A stretch of DNA of 7,638 bases from Pseudomonadota bacterium (GTDB taxonomy: Bacteria > Myxococcota_A > Bradymonadia > UBA4248): the NCBI GenBank assembly GCA_009786045.1, contig WQTY01000094.1:1-7638 (forward strand), given 5' to 3'. Positions within the stretch are counted from its first letter, which is position 1; every line of letters begins with the position of its first letter. Under the pieces are notes generated by a model. That model saw nothing but the letters and a program-made list of their open reading frames with translations. It had not been told where the DNA came from and searched no databases. Shown here piece after piece: positions 1 through 5,875 of the stretch. The position numbers were made by a program, and so were the translations under genes.

Positions 1-40
1 CCCGCAACGCCCCCGCTCGCAGGTCGTTGCCCTGCGCTCT

Positions 41-104
41 GTGGGGGAACAAGTTCCCCCACACCCCCTGCAATGCTGCGCATTGCTTGTGGGTAGAGGG
101 CGAA
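41..104. repeat. 64-bp two-hairpin dispersed repeat, copy 1
   Basis: This copy matches 1700-1763 at 60 of 64 positions. It carries two adjacent perfect inverted repeats: GTGGGGGAAC at 41-50 with GTTCCCCCAC at 53-62, and GCAATGC at 70-76 with GCATTGC at 80-86 around a 3-base loop. Two of the four differences fall in the hairpin centres (positions 51 and 79) and the other two (96, 97) lie outside the stems. This is the pattern of a REP/BIME-like intergenic element. It does not encode protein and has no transposase nearby. It could also act as a transcript-end or mRNA-stabilising structure. Confidence 0.8.
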
Positions 105-335
105 GCGCATTATTTGGGGCCAGAACGGTTGTATCTTGTGACGGATTTTTGCCAGCGAATGCAGGACAATCTTAACATTTGATAGCTGTCTTTGGGACAG
201 GCAGTCTTGCCTGCGGACAATCGATTTTGGCCCTTTGGAAGTTTTTTCATTTTTGGGGGGCCATTTCCCAGTCCCTGAAGCTAATAAGGTGTGCGATGCC
301 TGAGGCAGTTGTTGGCATAAAGCCAGGCTATTTTC

Positions 336-366
336 AAACTACAAAAGACTACCTTAAACTACAGTT
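336..366. promoter_or_regulatory. Phased ACTAC triple motif (box A), putative operator
   Basis: ACTAC occurs at 338, 348 and 358, exactly 10 bp apart and therefore on one face of the helix. Related 31-bp boxes lie at 2050-2080 and 2094-2124 before the paralogous gene. This box ends 210 bp before the start codon at 577, and box C ends 198 bp before its own start codon, so the placement is conserved. Direct repeats at 10-bp steps are typical of sites for OmpR/PhoB-type winged-helix response regulators. The regulator identity is inference only. Confidence 0.4.
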
Positions 367-530
367 ACATGGCGTTATTTTTCCATTCGAATAAGTCAGG
401 GGTGTGTGCGTTATGAGCAGATGCTGGGGGATAATGGCGAGGTAGTATGTGTAGGTGTAAGTGTAGATATGGTCTGAAACGTTTATGAAATATGTTGCCT
501 AGTTTCGTGCTGGGTGTTACGTCTTATCGT

Positions 531-544
531 CGCACTTCGGTGTG
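531..544 (+). promoter_or_regulatory. Leader hairpin with TTCG loop
   Basis: CGCAC (531-535) and GTGTG (540-544) pair around a TTCG tetraloop, 32 bases before the start codon at 577. The second paralogue has a corresponding hairpin at 2273-2286 in which the pairs differ but pairing is kept. A T-run (554-558) follows after ten bases. A weak promoter could lie just upstream, with the conserved TTGCCT at 495-500 as -35, which would put the hairpin at the 5' end of the mRNA. The promoter assignment is tentative. Confidence 0.35.
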
Positions 545-576
545 TTGTTCAACCTTTTTCATGTGTTGGAGATGAA

Positions 577-1671
577 ATGGCAGATTTGACGGCTCCCAGG
601 AAATACATCAGTATTTGGTGGTTTGCGCTTGGTTATTTTGCGGCTTATGTGCCATATTCGTTTTTTACGAAGGTGGCGACGGATGGATTGTTGGCGTCGC
701 CATTTGAGATGCCGAAAGATTCGGTGATGGTGAATAGTTTTGAGATTTTGCCGCCGACAATATTGACGGGGGCACTGGTGATGATCACGTTTATCACGGT
801 GATGCGGTGGTGGAAGTACGCGACACAATGGAAGGTTCGTTTGGGCAGCATGGAGATATCATTGCCGCGTCCCCGGCTCTGGACGTTATTGTCTGGGGCG
901 TGTTCGGGTCTGGTTGTGATGACGACGACGCTTGCCTACACGATTGATGGGGTTTCGATTGTGTTTGCGATGTTGTTGATGCGTGGTGGTCTGCTCATCA
1001 TGTCGCCGATAGTTGACAAACTGAATAAGCGTCATGTGCGTTGGTTTTCGTGGTGTGCACTGGCATTGAGTTTTATGAGTCTTGTGGTGGCGTTTTATGC
1101 CAAGCCTGCGCCAGATGGTGCGCGTTTTGCATTCAACATGCTGTTGATGATCGATGTTGTCGTCTATTTGGTGGCATATTTTGGGCGCCTTAGTTTTATG
1201 TCCAAACTTGCCAAGAGCGATGATCCGAATAATACGAAGCGGTTTTTGGTAGAGGAGATGATGGTTGCCACACCGACGATTTTTATCGCTCTGTTTGTGG
1301 TTTCACTGTTTTACGCTGGTCAGGATGCCACGTCGTTTGTGGGTGGTGTTTATGCTGGGTTTCATCATTTTTGGAATTATCCAGCCTTAATGATAGCCCT
1401 GGTGATAGGGATTGGTGTTTGTTCGCAGTTTAGTGGTATTTTTGGTGGTCTTGTGCTTTTGGACAAGTCTGAGAATGCGTTTTCGGTGCCTGTGAATCGT
1501 TGTTCGAGCATTATGTCTGGTATTATCGCAACACTGGGTCTGGCATTTTTCTTTGGAACTAAGCTTGCTTTGAGCGAGTTTGTGGGAGCAATCTTTATTA
1601 TATGTGCGATTCTGTTTTTGACGATTCCGCCACTCCTGGCTAAACGTCGTGCAAAGCGTCTGGCGGAGTGA
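577..1671 (+). CDS. Ten-helix membrane protein, DMT/EamA-like transporter (paralogue 1)
   Basis: This is a 364-residue integral membrane protein. Ten hydrophobic segments can be counted at roughly residues 11-32, 57-78, 101-122, 124-146, 153-175, 183-203, 229-247, 268-295, 307-327 and 331-352, and the basic end KRRAKRLAE suggests a cytoplasmic C terminus. The size, ten helices and a central segment with MRGG followed by LNKRHVRW recall the drug/metabolite transporter superfamily, but I do not recognise a specific family and the substrate is unknown. ATG 577 is chosen because GGAG lies 5 bases upstream and both paralogues share MADLTAPRK there; the in-frame GTG at 514 lies upstream of the leader hairpin and lacks such support. 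The gene at 2323 encodes a protein about 77% identical. A non-transport role, such as a channel or membrane sensor, cannot be excluded. Confidence 0.75.
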   Translation: MADLTAPRKYISIWWFALGYFAAYVPYSFFTKVATDGLLASPFEMPKDSVMVNSFEILPPTILTGALVMITFITVMRWWKYATQWKVRLGSMEISLPRPRLWTLLSGACSGLVVMTTTLAYTIDGVSIVFAMLLMRGGLLIMSPIVDKLNKRHVRWFSWCALALSFMSLVVAFYAKPAPDGARFAFNMLLMIDVVVYLVAYFGRLSFMSKLAKSDDPNNTKRFLVEEMMVATPTIFIALFVVSLFYAGQDATSFVGGVYAGFHHFWNYPALMIALVIGIGVCSQFSGIFGGLVLLDKSENAFSVPVNRCSSIMSGIIATLGLAFFFGTKLALSEFVGAIFIICAILFLTIPPLLAKRRAKRLAE

Positions 1672-1699
1672 GTGGGTTGGGTTGTTGAGTTTTGTTTTT

Positions 1700-1763
1700 G
1701 TGGGGGAACCAGTTCCCCCACACCCCCTGCAATGCTGTGCATTGCTTGTGGGTAAGGGGCGAA
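1700..1763. repeat. 64-bp two-hairpin dispersed repeat, copy 2
   Basis: This is the second copy of the element at 41-104, in the same orientation. Both inverted repeats are intact: GTGGGGGAAC with GTTCCCCCAC around CA, and GCAATGC with GCATTGC around TGT. It begins 28 bases after the stop codon of the first membrane-protein gene, so it could also influence 3' mRNA stability or termination there. There is no T-run after the first hairpin, so it is not a classical terminator. Confidence 0.8.
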
Positions 1764-2049
1764 ATGATTCGTTTTTGGCTAAAATTCTCGTCTTTGGGAA
1801 CAGTTTCTCGCTTGAGATGACGGGTGATTTTTAGAACTCGACGGTCGTGGGATGAGTGGGTTGGGATAGTTTTCACATGGGTTCAGGTGGGGGGCAGGGC
1901 AGCCGAGTCCTGATACTGTTTCTAAATCAAATGTTGGCATCCTGAAACCGCCTCGCCCTTCTGGCGTCTCTCCAAATCAGAGGAGGCATGTCAGGGGGGG
2001 GTGAGGCATATTGTTGTGGGGAGTCATGGGACTTAGTTTAGGTATTTAT

Positions 2050-2124
2050 AAACCACAAAGTCCTACACTAAGCTGCAATTTAATTGCCAGTCGAAACTAC
2101 AGACGCCCACACTAAACGACAGTT
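2050..2124. promoter_or_regulatory. Two phased NCNRC triple boxes (B and C), putative operators
   Basis: Box B (2050-2080) has ACCAC, CCTAC and GCTGC at 2052, 2062 and 2072. Box C (2094-2124) has ACTAC, CCCAC and ACGAC at 2096, 2106 and 2116. Both are 31 bp with internal steps of 10 bp, and they start 44 bp apart, about four helical turns. They resemble box A at 336-366 across their full length; A and C agree at about 24 of 31 positions. Box C ends 198 bp before the start codon at 2323. The second gene thus appears to have one box more than the first. Confidence 0.4.
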
Positions 2125-2272
2125 CGGGTTTTGATGGTTCAGAATATGTGGGAATATGGAGATTATAGGTGTGTGTTAGGGGAGGGTGGTGGTATGTGTA
2201 GGTGTAGATTTGGTTGGGAAGAATTTGTGAAAAAAGTTGCCTAGTTAAACTTGGGATGTTATCTATCGCCGT

Positions 2273-2286
2273 TGCACTTTGGTGCA
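2273..2286 (+). promoter_or_regulatory. Leader hairpin, counterpart of 531-544
   Basis: TGCAC (2273-2277) pairs with GTGCA (2282-2286) around TTTG, 36 bases before the start codon at 2323. Relative to the first paralogue the outer pair changed from C-G to T-A and the second from G-T to G-C, so pairing is maintained. A TTTTTT run (2296-2301) follows after nine bases. A TTGCCT (2237-2242) with TATCTA (2260-2265) at 17-bp spacing could be the promoter, placing the hairpin at the mRNA 5' end; this is weak. Confidence 0.35.
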
Positions 2287-2322
2287 TTGTTTAACTTTTT
2301 TCAGTTCTTGCTTGGAGATGAA

Positions 2323-3432
2323 ATGGCAGATTTAACGGCACCCAGGAAACAGATCAGCATTTGGTGGTTTGCATTTGGGTATTTTGCGGCCTACGTTCCG
2401 TATTCGTTTATGACGAAAGTCTTGACGGATGGTTTGTTGGTGTCGCCATTTCCCGAGATGACGAAAGATTCGGTGTCGGTGAACAGTTTTGAGATTTTGC
2501 CGCCGACGATTTTTGCTTCGGTTGTCATGATGCTTATATTTATTTCGGCCATGCGCTGGTGGAAGTATGCGACGCAGTGGACGCTTCGCCTGGGCGGTAA
2601 GGAGATATCGCTGCCGCGCCCGCGGATTTGGACGTTGCTGTCCGGTATTTGTACAGGTCTGGTTGTGATGACGACGACGCTGGCCTATACGATTGAGGGT
2701 GTTTCGATTGTGTTTGCGATGTTGTTGATGCGTGGTGGTCTGCTCATCATGTCACCGATAGTCGATACGTTGAATAAGCGTCATGTGCGTTGGTTTTCGT
2801 GGTGTGCGTTGGCTTTGAGTCTGGCGAGCCTTTTTGTGGCGTTTTTGGCCAAACCGGCGGCGGACGGTGCACGTTTTGCGTTCAATATGATGCTGATGGT
2901 CGATGTGGTGGTCTATTTGGCGGCGTATTTTGTGCGTCTCAGCTTTATGTCCAAGCTTGCCAAGAGTGATAACCCTGATGATACGAAAAAGTTTTTTGTT
3001 GAAGAGCAGATGATAGGGACGCCATCCATTTTGATCATCTTGTTTTTGGTGTCGCTGTTCTATTCGGGTCAGGATGCATCGACATTTATTGGTGGAATTT
3101 ATGCTGGTTTTCATAACTTTCTGCAATATCCTGGCATTGTGGTGGGTTTGGCAATGGCGATTGGGTTTTGTTCGCAATTTAATGGTGTCTTTGGGGGACT
3201 TGTTCTTTTGGACAAATCCGAGAATGCGTTTTCGGTTCCTGTGAACCGTTGTTCGAGTATTTTGGCAGGCGTCATGGCAACATTGGCTTTGGCATTTTTC
3301 TTTGACAAACCACTTTCTGCGAGCGAGTTTGTTGGGGCAGCCTTTATTCTGTGTGCGATTCTGTTTTTGACGATTCCGCCACAAATATCCAAGCGTCGTG
3401 CAAAGCGCTTGGCACAGCGTTCGGAGGGTTGA
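2323..3432 (+). CDS. Ten-helix membrane protein, DMT/EamA-like transporter (paralogue 2)
   Basis: This 369-residue protein is the tandem paralogue of the one encoded at 577-1671, with about 77% identity by hand count. It has one inserted proline (SPFPEM versus SPFEM near residue 44) and four extra C-terminal residues. The same ten hydrophobic segments are present. Segments 2 and 8 differ most, each with seven changes in ten residues (about 61-70 and 272-281), while the stretch around residues 112-161 and the loop with DKSENAFSVPVNRCS are almost unchanged. Divergence in some helices and strict conservation elsewhere suggest two functional copies with altered substrate or partner preference. 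The start has GGAG 5 bases upstream (2314-2317). The gene has its own full upstream region, so it is probably transcribed separately from the first copy. Family assignment is inferred. Confidence 0.75.
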   Translation: MADLTAPRKQISIWWFAFGYFAAYVPYSFMTKVLTDGLLVSPFPEMTKDSVSVNSFEILPPTIFASVVMMLIFISAMRWWKYATQWTLRLGGKEISLPRPRIWTLLSGICTGLVVMTTTLAYTIEGVSIVFAMLLMRGGLLIMSPIVDTLNKRHVRWFSWCALALSLASLFVAFLAKPAADGARFAFNMMLMVDVVVYLAAYFVRLSFMSKLAKSDNPDDTKKFFVEEQMIGTPSILIILFLVSLFYSGQDASTFIGGIYAGFHNFLQYPGIVVGLAMAIGFCSQFNGVFGGLVLLDKSENAFSVPVNRCSSILAGVMATLALAFFFDKPLSASEFVGAAFILCAILFLTIPPQISKRRAKRLAQRSEG

Positions 3433-3467
3433 GACTGAAAAATTTGTACGTTTGCCCTAGCGGCAGT

Positions 3468-3500
3468 GCAGGCATGTGGTGTCGTGCCACCTGCTTATTT
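3468..3500 (+). terminator. Possible weak terminator after second membrane-protein gene
   Basis: GCAG (3468-3471) pairs with CTGC (3491-3494), and GTGG (3476-3479) with CCAC (3487-3490), giving an 8-bp stem with a 4-base bulge and a 7-base loop. A loose TTATTT follows. It lies 36 bases after the stop codon at 3432. The interrupted stem and poor T-tract make this a low-confidence call. Confidence 0.3.
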
Positions 3501-3527
3501 GTATAGAGCGGCGAGACGTTGGGTTAT

Positions 3528-3563
3528 GCTAACTCTCGCTAACATTCGTTACCACCCTGTTAC
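3528..3563. promoter_or_regulatory. Four phased GCTAAC/GTTAC direct repeats before HAD gene
   Basis: GCTAAC at 3528, GCTAAC at 3538, GTTACC at 3548 and GTTACT at 3559 are spaced 10, 10 and 11 bp apart and end 16 bases before the start codon at 3580. The first overlaps TATGCT (3525-3530), a possible -10 element without a good -35. Helically phased direct repeats fit binding of an OmpR/PhoB-like activator or of a repressor. The motif differs from the ACTAC boxes before the membrane-protein genes. Confidence 0.4.
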
Positions 3564-3579
3564 TTAGGGATACCGATTG

Positions 3580-4479
3580 ATGAAAATTATTACCGATTTC
3601 GATGGAACATTGACAAACATTCAGTATGAGTATGACTACCAACATAATGTTCTCATGAAATCACTGTTGGAAGTTTGCAATAATGATCAGGCACTGTTGG
3701 ATTCGATATTTGAGGAAGTTGTTGAGTATGTGGATGCCCAGGGTGATCAGCACGGATGGCAAAGCCATGGCAGGATAACAGCATTCAGTGATGAAGATCT
3801 TTTCATGCGTTTGTCTGCTTACATGGCATGTCTTGAAGGTTGGCTCAGGCATGGTCATGGTCGTGTTATACAGATCCATGATCGTGTTAAGGCGCTTGGG
3901 CATTCCCTTTCAACGCTGGCAGACCATGCACATCAGGAGATCAACCTGGCGCCGCTATGTGATTTTAATACGCCCGAACCCGAGGCCGTGACAGCCATCC
4001 GGTCGCTTCTTGCGCAGGATTATGAGGTTGTCATCGTGAGCAATTCGCCTGCGTCCCGCATTGTTAAGAAGCTTGAGTACGTAGGGCTGAAGCCTGTTGA
4101 TCACGAAGCGAATCCATCGGCTCAATTCAGAGTGCGCGGGCATGCCGGGAAGTTTGTTTTGGATGTGACACCCGAACTGGTGACATTTGGGAGCAGGCAG
4201 GTAGATGTGGCTCGATCGGGGTATCGCGCGATCATTGAGCAGGAGCGTCCGCATGCTATCGTTGGCGATGTTTTTTCTTTGGATCTGGCATTGCCTGTCC
4301 ACATGTCTTGCCAGGAGCCCAAAGTATATGATGGTTTGCAGCTTTATCTGAGAATGCGCTCCTATACGCCGCAGTGGGCAGTTGACTGTGCGCTGAATCC
4401 ACCTTCAGAGGCGGCGGCTACGCTGGGTTTGTTGAATCATTACACGGATTTGGAGTCTCTGCTTCGCAGGAATCGCTAG
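3580..4479 (+). CDS. HAD-superfamily phosphohydrolase
   Basis: This is a predicted cytoplasmic 299-residue hydrolase of the haloacid dehalogenase superfamily. All four motifs are visible. Motif I is DFDGTLT, with nucleophile D6 and acid/base D8. Motif II is VVIVSNSP, with S154. Motif III is K191 in GHAGKF. Motif IV is GDVFSLD, with D230 and D235 for Mg2+. About 120 mostly helical residues lie between motifs I and II, the position of a C1 cap as in SerB- or MtnX-like phosphatases, so a small phosphorylated metabolite is a likely substrate; which one is unknown. About 64 residues follow motif IV, a C-terminal extension. ATG 3580 is preferred over the adjacent TTG 3577 because AGGGA (3566-3570) is then 9 bases upstream; both are possible. 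The stop lies 4 bases from the stop of the convergent lipoprotein gene. Confidence 0.85.
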   Translation: MKIITDFDGTLTNIQYEYDYQHNVLMKSLLEVCNNDQALLDSIFEEVVEYVDAQGDQHGWQSHGRITAFSDEDLFMRLSAYMACLEGWLRHGHGRVIQIHDRVKALGHSLSTLADHAHQEINLAPLCDFNTPEPEAVTAIRSLLAQDYEVVIVSNSPASRIVKKLEYVGLKPVDHEANPSAQFRVRGHAGKFVLDVTPELVTFGSRQVDVARSGYRAIIEQERPHAIVGDVFSLDLALPVHMSCQEPKVYDGLQLYLRMRSYTPQWAVDCALNPPSEAAATLGLLNHYTDLESLLRRNR

Positions 4480-4483
4480 TGTG

Positions 4484-5599
4484 TTATTCGTTCCGGGCGT
4501 CGATGACTTTGACACGGCAGGTCATGTCAAACTCGATGCCCTCGGGAAGGACATGTGCACTGAGCCAGACACGAAACGCTTCTCCGACATGGGCGTTGGT
4601 CATGACATCCTGCCAGATGCCCAGACTGTCGCTGATGAGCATTTCATGGTGATCCGGGCGCAGGCGACTTGCTTCAATGAGTTCGCCTGTGAGGCTTTTC
4701 CAGCAAGTCATGTCGACATGGATGATTTGACCGTGTTTCAGAATTTGATCGCTTGGGCTTGACTGGGATAGAAACCAGATGCCATCCATGAGTGGCATAA
4801 GGTCGGCAGGAGGTGCGAGGTCGGCGGGTGGGTCGAGTATTTCGATGATTTCGGTGAGCCAGAGATCTTCGACAACATCAACTTCGCCGTGCCAGACGTG
4901 GGCGGGAATCCAGATTCGGATATGTGTGCCAACAGGCATATCGAGGAAACGCTCGTAGTGCAGGGGATCGGTGCGGGCAAGTTGTTCGTTGAGCAACAGG
5001 AGGATCCCGTCGCTGGCTCGGCTGCTCTCAAGGATCTCGCCGGTGCTGCGCCAGCGCGTGGCATGAAATCGGATGACCTGGTTGGGGTTAGGCAATTTTC
5101 CCTCCCCCAGTTCAACCAATCGCCAGGATGCGCCCTGTGATGTCGTAGATGCATCAGGGGGGGAATGGGCCACATCGGGCGGGGCATTATAGCTTTCGTT
5201 GACACCGAGGAGTGAGATTTCCCAGATGCGTGTCCTTGACTCGCCCCAGACCCTTACCGTTTCTCCAATGCTCATCAAAGACAGAATTTCTTCGAGGAAC
5301 GGGGTTGAATGCCACATCGCCAGGGTGGCTTTGCTTTCGTCGACGATGGTGCCGGTGGCATCCCGGATGAGGAAATGCACGTCGACAGCGGCCTGTTGCG
5401 GCGGTTTGCTGCCGGTGGGCGGCGAGAGAACGATGTAGGCATAACCCAAGGGAGAATGATGGGCATCCGTTGGGATCATCATGGAGTCGCTGACGATGGG
5501 GGGAATGGCGTCGAGCGGGGTGATGTCGCATTGAGTCGAAGTGTATGCGCAGGCAGTGAGAGGGAGAAGGGCGAGAAAAGTCAGACGAATGGGAAGCAT
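4484..5599 (-). CDS. Lipoprotein with three degenerate FKBP-like domains
   Basis: This is a 371-residue predicted lipoprotein. The N terminus MLPIRLTFLALLPLTAC ends in a lipobox (LTAC) with lipidated Cys17, so the mature protein should sit in the envelope. Three repeats of about 85-98 residues follow, at about residues 52-133, 158-255 and 273-368. Each has the order of an FKBP-type prolyl isomerase: a strand with a Gly/Pro turn, V/I-x-F/V-x then a T-G-x-[IL]-[VIL]-[DE]-x-S turn, and a [VI]-G-[ET] segment leading into R-[VI]-W. Typical FKBP active-site residues (the YxG tyrosine, FD of FDSS, and VIxGW) are replaced, as in LESS and IEAS, so catalysis is doubtful; a chaperone or binding role is more likely. 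Linker 2 contains PPADLAPPADL. The start at 5599 is chosen for the signal peptide; the ribosome binding site is poor, and an upstream in-frame TTG at 5680 would bury the signal. Confidence 0.8.
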   Translation of the reverse strand: MLPIRLTFLALLPLTACAYTSTQCDITPLDAIPPIVSDSMMIPTDAHHSPLGYAYIVLSPPTGSKPPQQAAVDVHFLIRDATGTIVDESKATLAMWHSTPFLEEILSLMSIGETVRVWGESRTRIWEISLLGVNESYNAPPDVAHSPPDASTTSQGASWRLVELGEGKLPNPNQVIRFHATRWRSTGEILESSRASDGILLLLNEQLARTDPLHYERFLDMPVGTHIRIWIPAHVWHGEVDVVEDLWLTEIIEILDPPADLAPPADLMPLMDGIWFLSQSSPSDQILKHGQIIHVDMTCWKSLTGELIEASRLRPDHHEMLISDSLGIWQDVMTNAHVGEAFRVWLSAHVLPEGIEFDMTCRVKVIDARNE

Positions 5600-5667
5600 G
5601 GCGTATGAGTGAAGTTTGGCTTTAAAGTTTGGGTCATGGGTTCGAGCATCATCGAATCCACTTTGAG

Positions 5668-5696
5668 CATATACAGCCAAGCGCCGGAACGCCCAA
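5668..5696 (-). promoter_or_regulatory. Possible promoter of the FKBP-like lipoprotein gene
   Basis: Read on the minus strand, TTGGGC (5696-5691) and TATATG (5673-5668) are separated by 17 bp, which would give a leader of about 60 bases before the ATG at 5599. Each hexamer matches the sigma70 consensus only partly. The leader contains an imperfect inverted repeat around 5639-5658 (GGTTCGA, then TCGAATCC). Confidence 0.35.
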
Positions 5697-5797
5697 TAGA
5701 ATTTGCCTCTTAGGTGTGATGCAGCAGCGATGGCGGCGGATAGCGCGGTATATTTGAGTGTCTGCTATGAGGCAGTTGAGGGGAATGGCTGTTTTAC

Positions 5798-5826
5798 TTG
5801 ACAATGGACCATGTTGCGACTAACGG
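5798..5826 (+). promoter_or_regulatory. Possible promoter of the Cys-tailed membrane protein gene
   Basis: A perfect -35 hexamer TTGACA (5798-5803) is followed after 17 bp by TAACGG (5821-5826), a poor -10. It lies 50-78 bases before the start codon at 5876, in the divergent spacer shared with the lipoprotein gene. The strength of the -35 supports the call and the -10 weakens it. Confidence 0.35.
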
Positions 5827-5875
5827 GTGGCGGGTGCAGGGGGGAGTTTCAGATAGTGAATTGCGAGGTGAAGGG

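Larger units (their letters stand above)
1..576. other. Non-coding leader upstream of first membrane-protein gene
   Basis: No convincing gene is visible here. The stretch contains a 6-bp inverted repeat (GCAACG at 4-9, CGTTGC at 25-30), the 64-bp structured repeat at 41-104, and a perfect small hairpin at 198-213 (CAGGCA, loop GTCT, TGCCTG) that lacks a T-run. It also holds the phased ACTAC motif at 336-366, a 15-bp block at 445-459 that recurs exactly at 2192-2206, and a leader hairpin at 531-544. From about 336 onward it resembles the region before the second paralogue, with matching distances to the start codon, so it is probably the control region of the gene at 577. The 71-codon frame at 179-394 starts with TTG, has no clear ribosome binding site and no recognisable features. 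Confidence 0.6.
1672..2322. other. 650-base intergenic region between the paralogues
   Basis: No gene is supported in this stretch. It contains a 13-bp direct repeat (1669-1681 and 1853-1865), the second copy of the 64-bp repeat, a run of eight G at 1994-2001, and two phased-motif boxes (2050-2080, 2094-2124). The 15-bp block shared with 445-459 is at 2192-2206, followed by a shared GTTGCCTAGTT (2236-2246) and a leader hairpin (2273-2286). The second half is alignable with the control region before the first paralogue; the middle (about 1800-2040) shows only patchy resemblance, for example GTCTTTGGGA at 1790 and 188. The short frames here have no good start sites and mostly mirror the repeat. 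Confidence 0.6.

Noticed and set aside
198..213. Perfect hairpin CAGGCA-GTCT-TGCCTG as a terminator
   Set aside because: No T-run follows on either strand and no gene ends nearby.
179..394. 71-codon open frame on the plus strand
   Set aside because: It starts with TTG without a clear ribosome binding site, has no recognisable features and overlaps the phased regulatory motif shared with the other intergenic region.
1994..2001. Run of eight G as a possible phase-variation tract
   Set aside because: It lies in a non-coding region and not within a recognisable promoter spacer, so a slippage effect cannot be supported.
2752..3384. 210-codon open frame on the minus strand
   Set aside because: It lies fully antisense to the second membrane-protein gene, is rich in Arg, His, Gln and Thr, and is explained by the T/G-rich codon use of the real gene; the first paralogue does not preserve it.
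4481..4762. 93-codon plus-strand frame after the HAD gene
   Set aside because: It is antisense to the lipoprotein gene and has no ribosome binding site; it is a product of the G-rich strand.
4738..5205. 155-codon minus-strand frame inside the lipoprotein gene
   Set aside because: It is an alternative frame of a gene with clear FKBP-like repeats and has low-complexity Ser/Pro-rich composition.
5639..5658. GGTTCGA-like segment resembling a tRNA T-arm
   Set aside because: No acceptor, D or anticodon arm can be built around it on either strand.
5600..5680. N-terminal extension of the lipoprotein from TTG 5680
   Set aside because: It would place 27 polar residues before the signal peptide and overlap the likely promoter.
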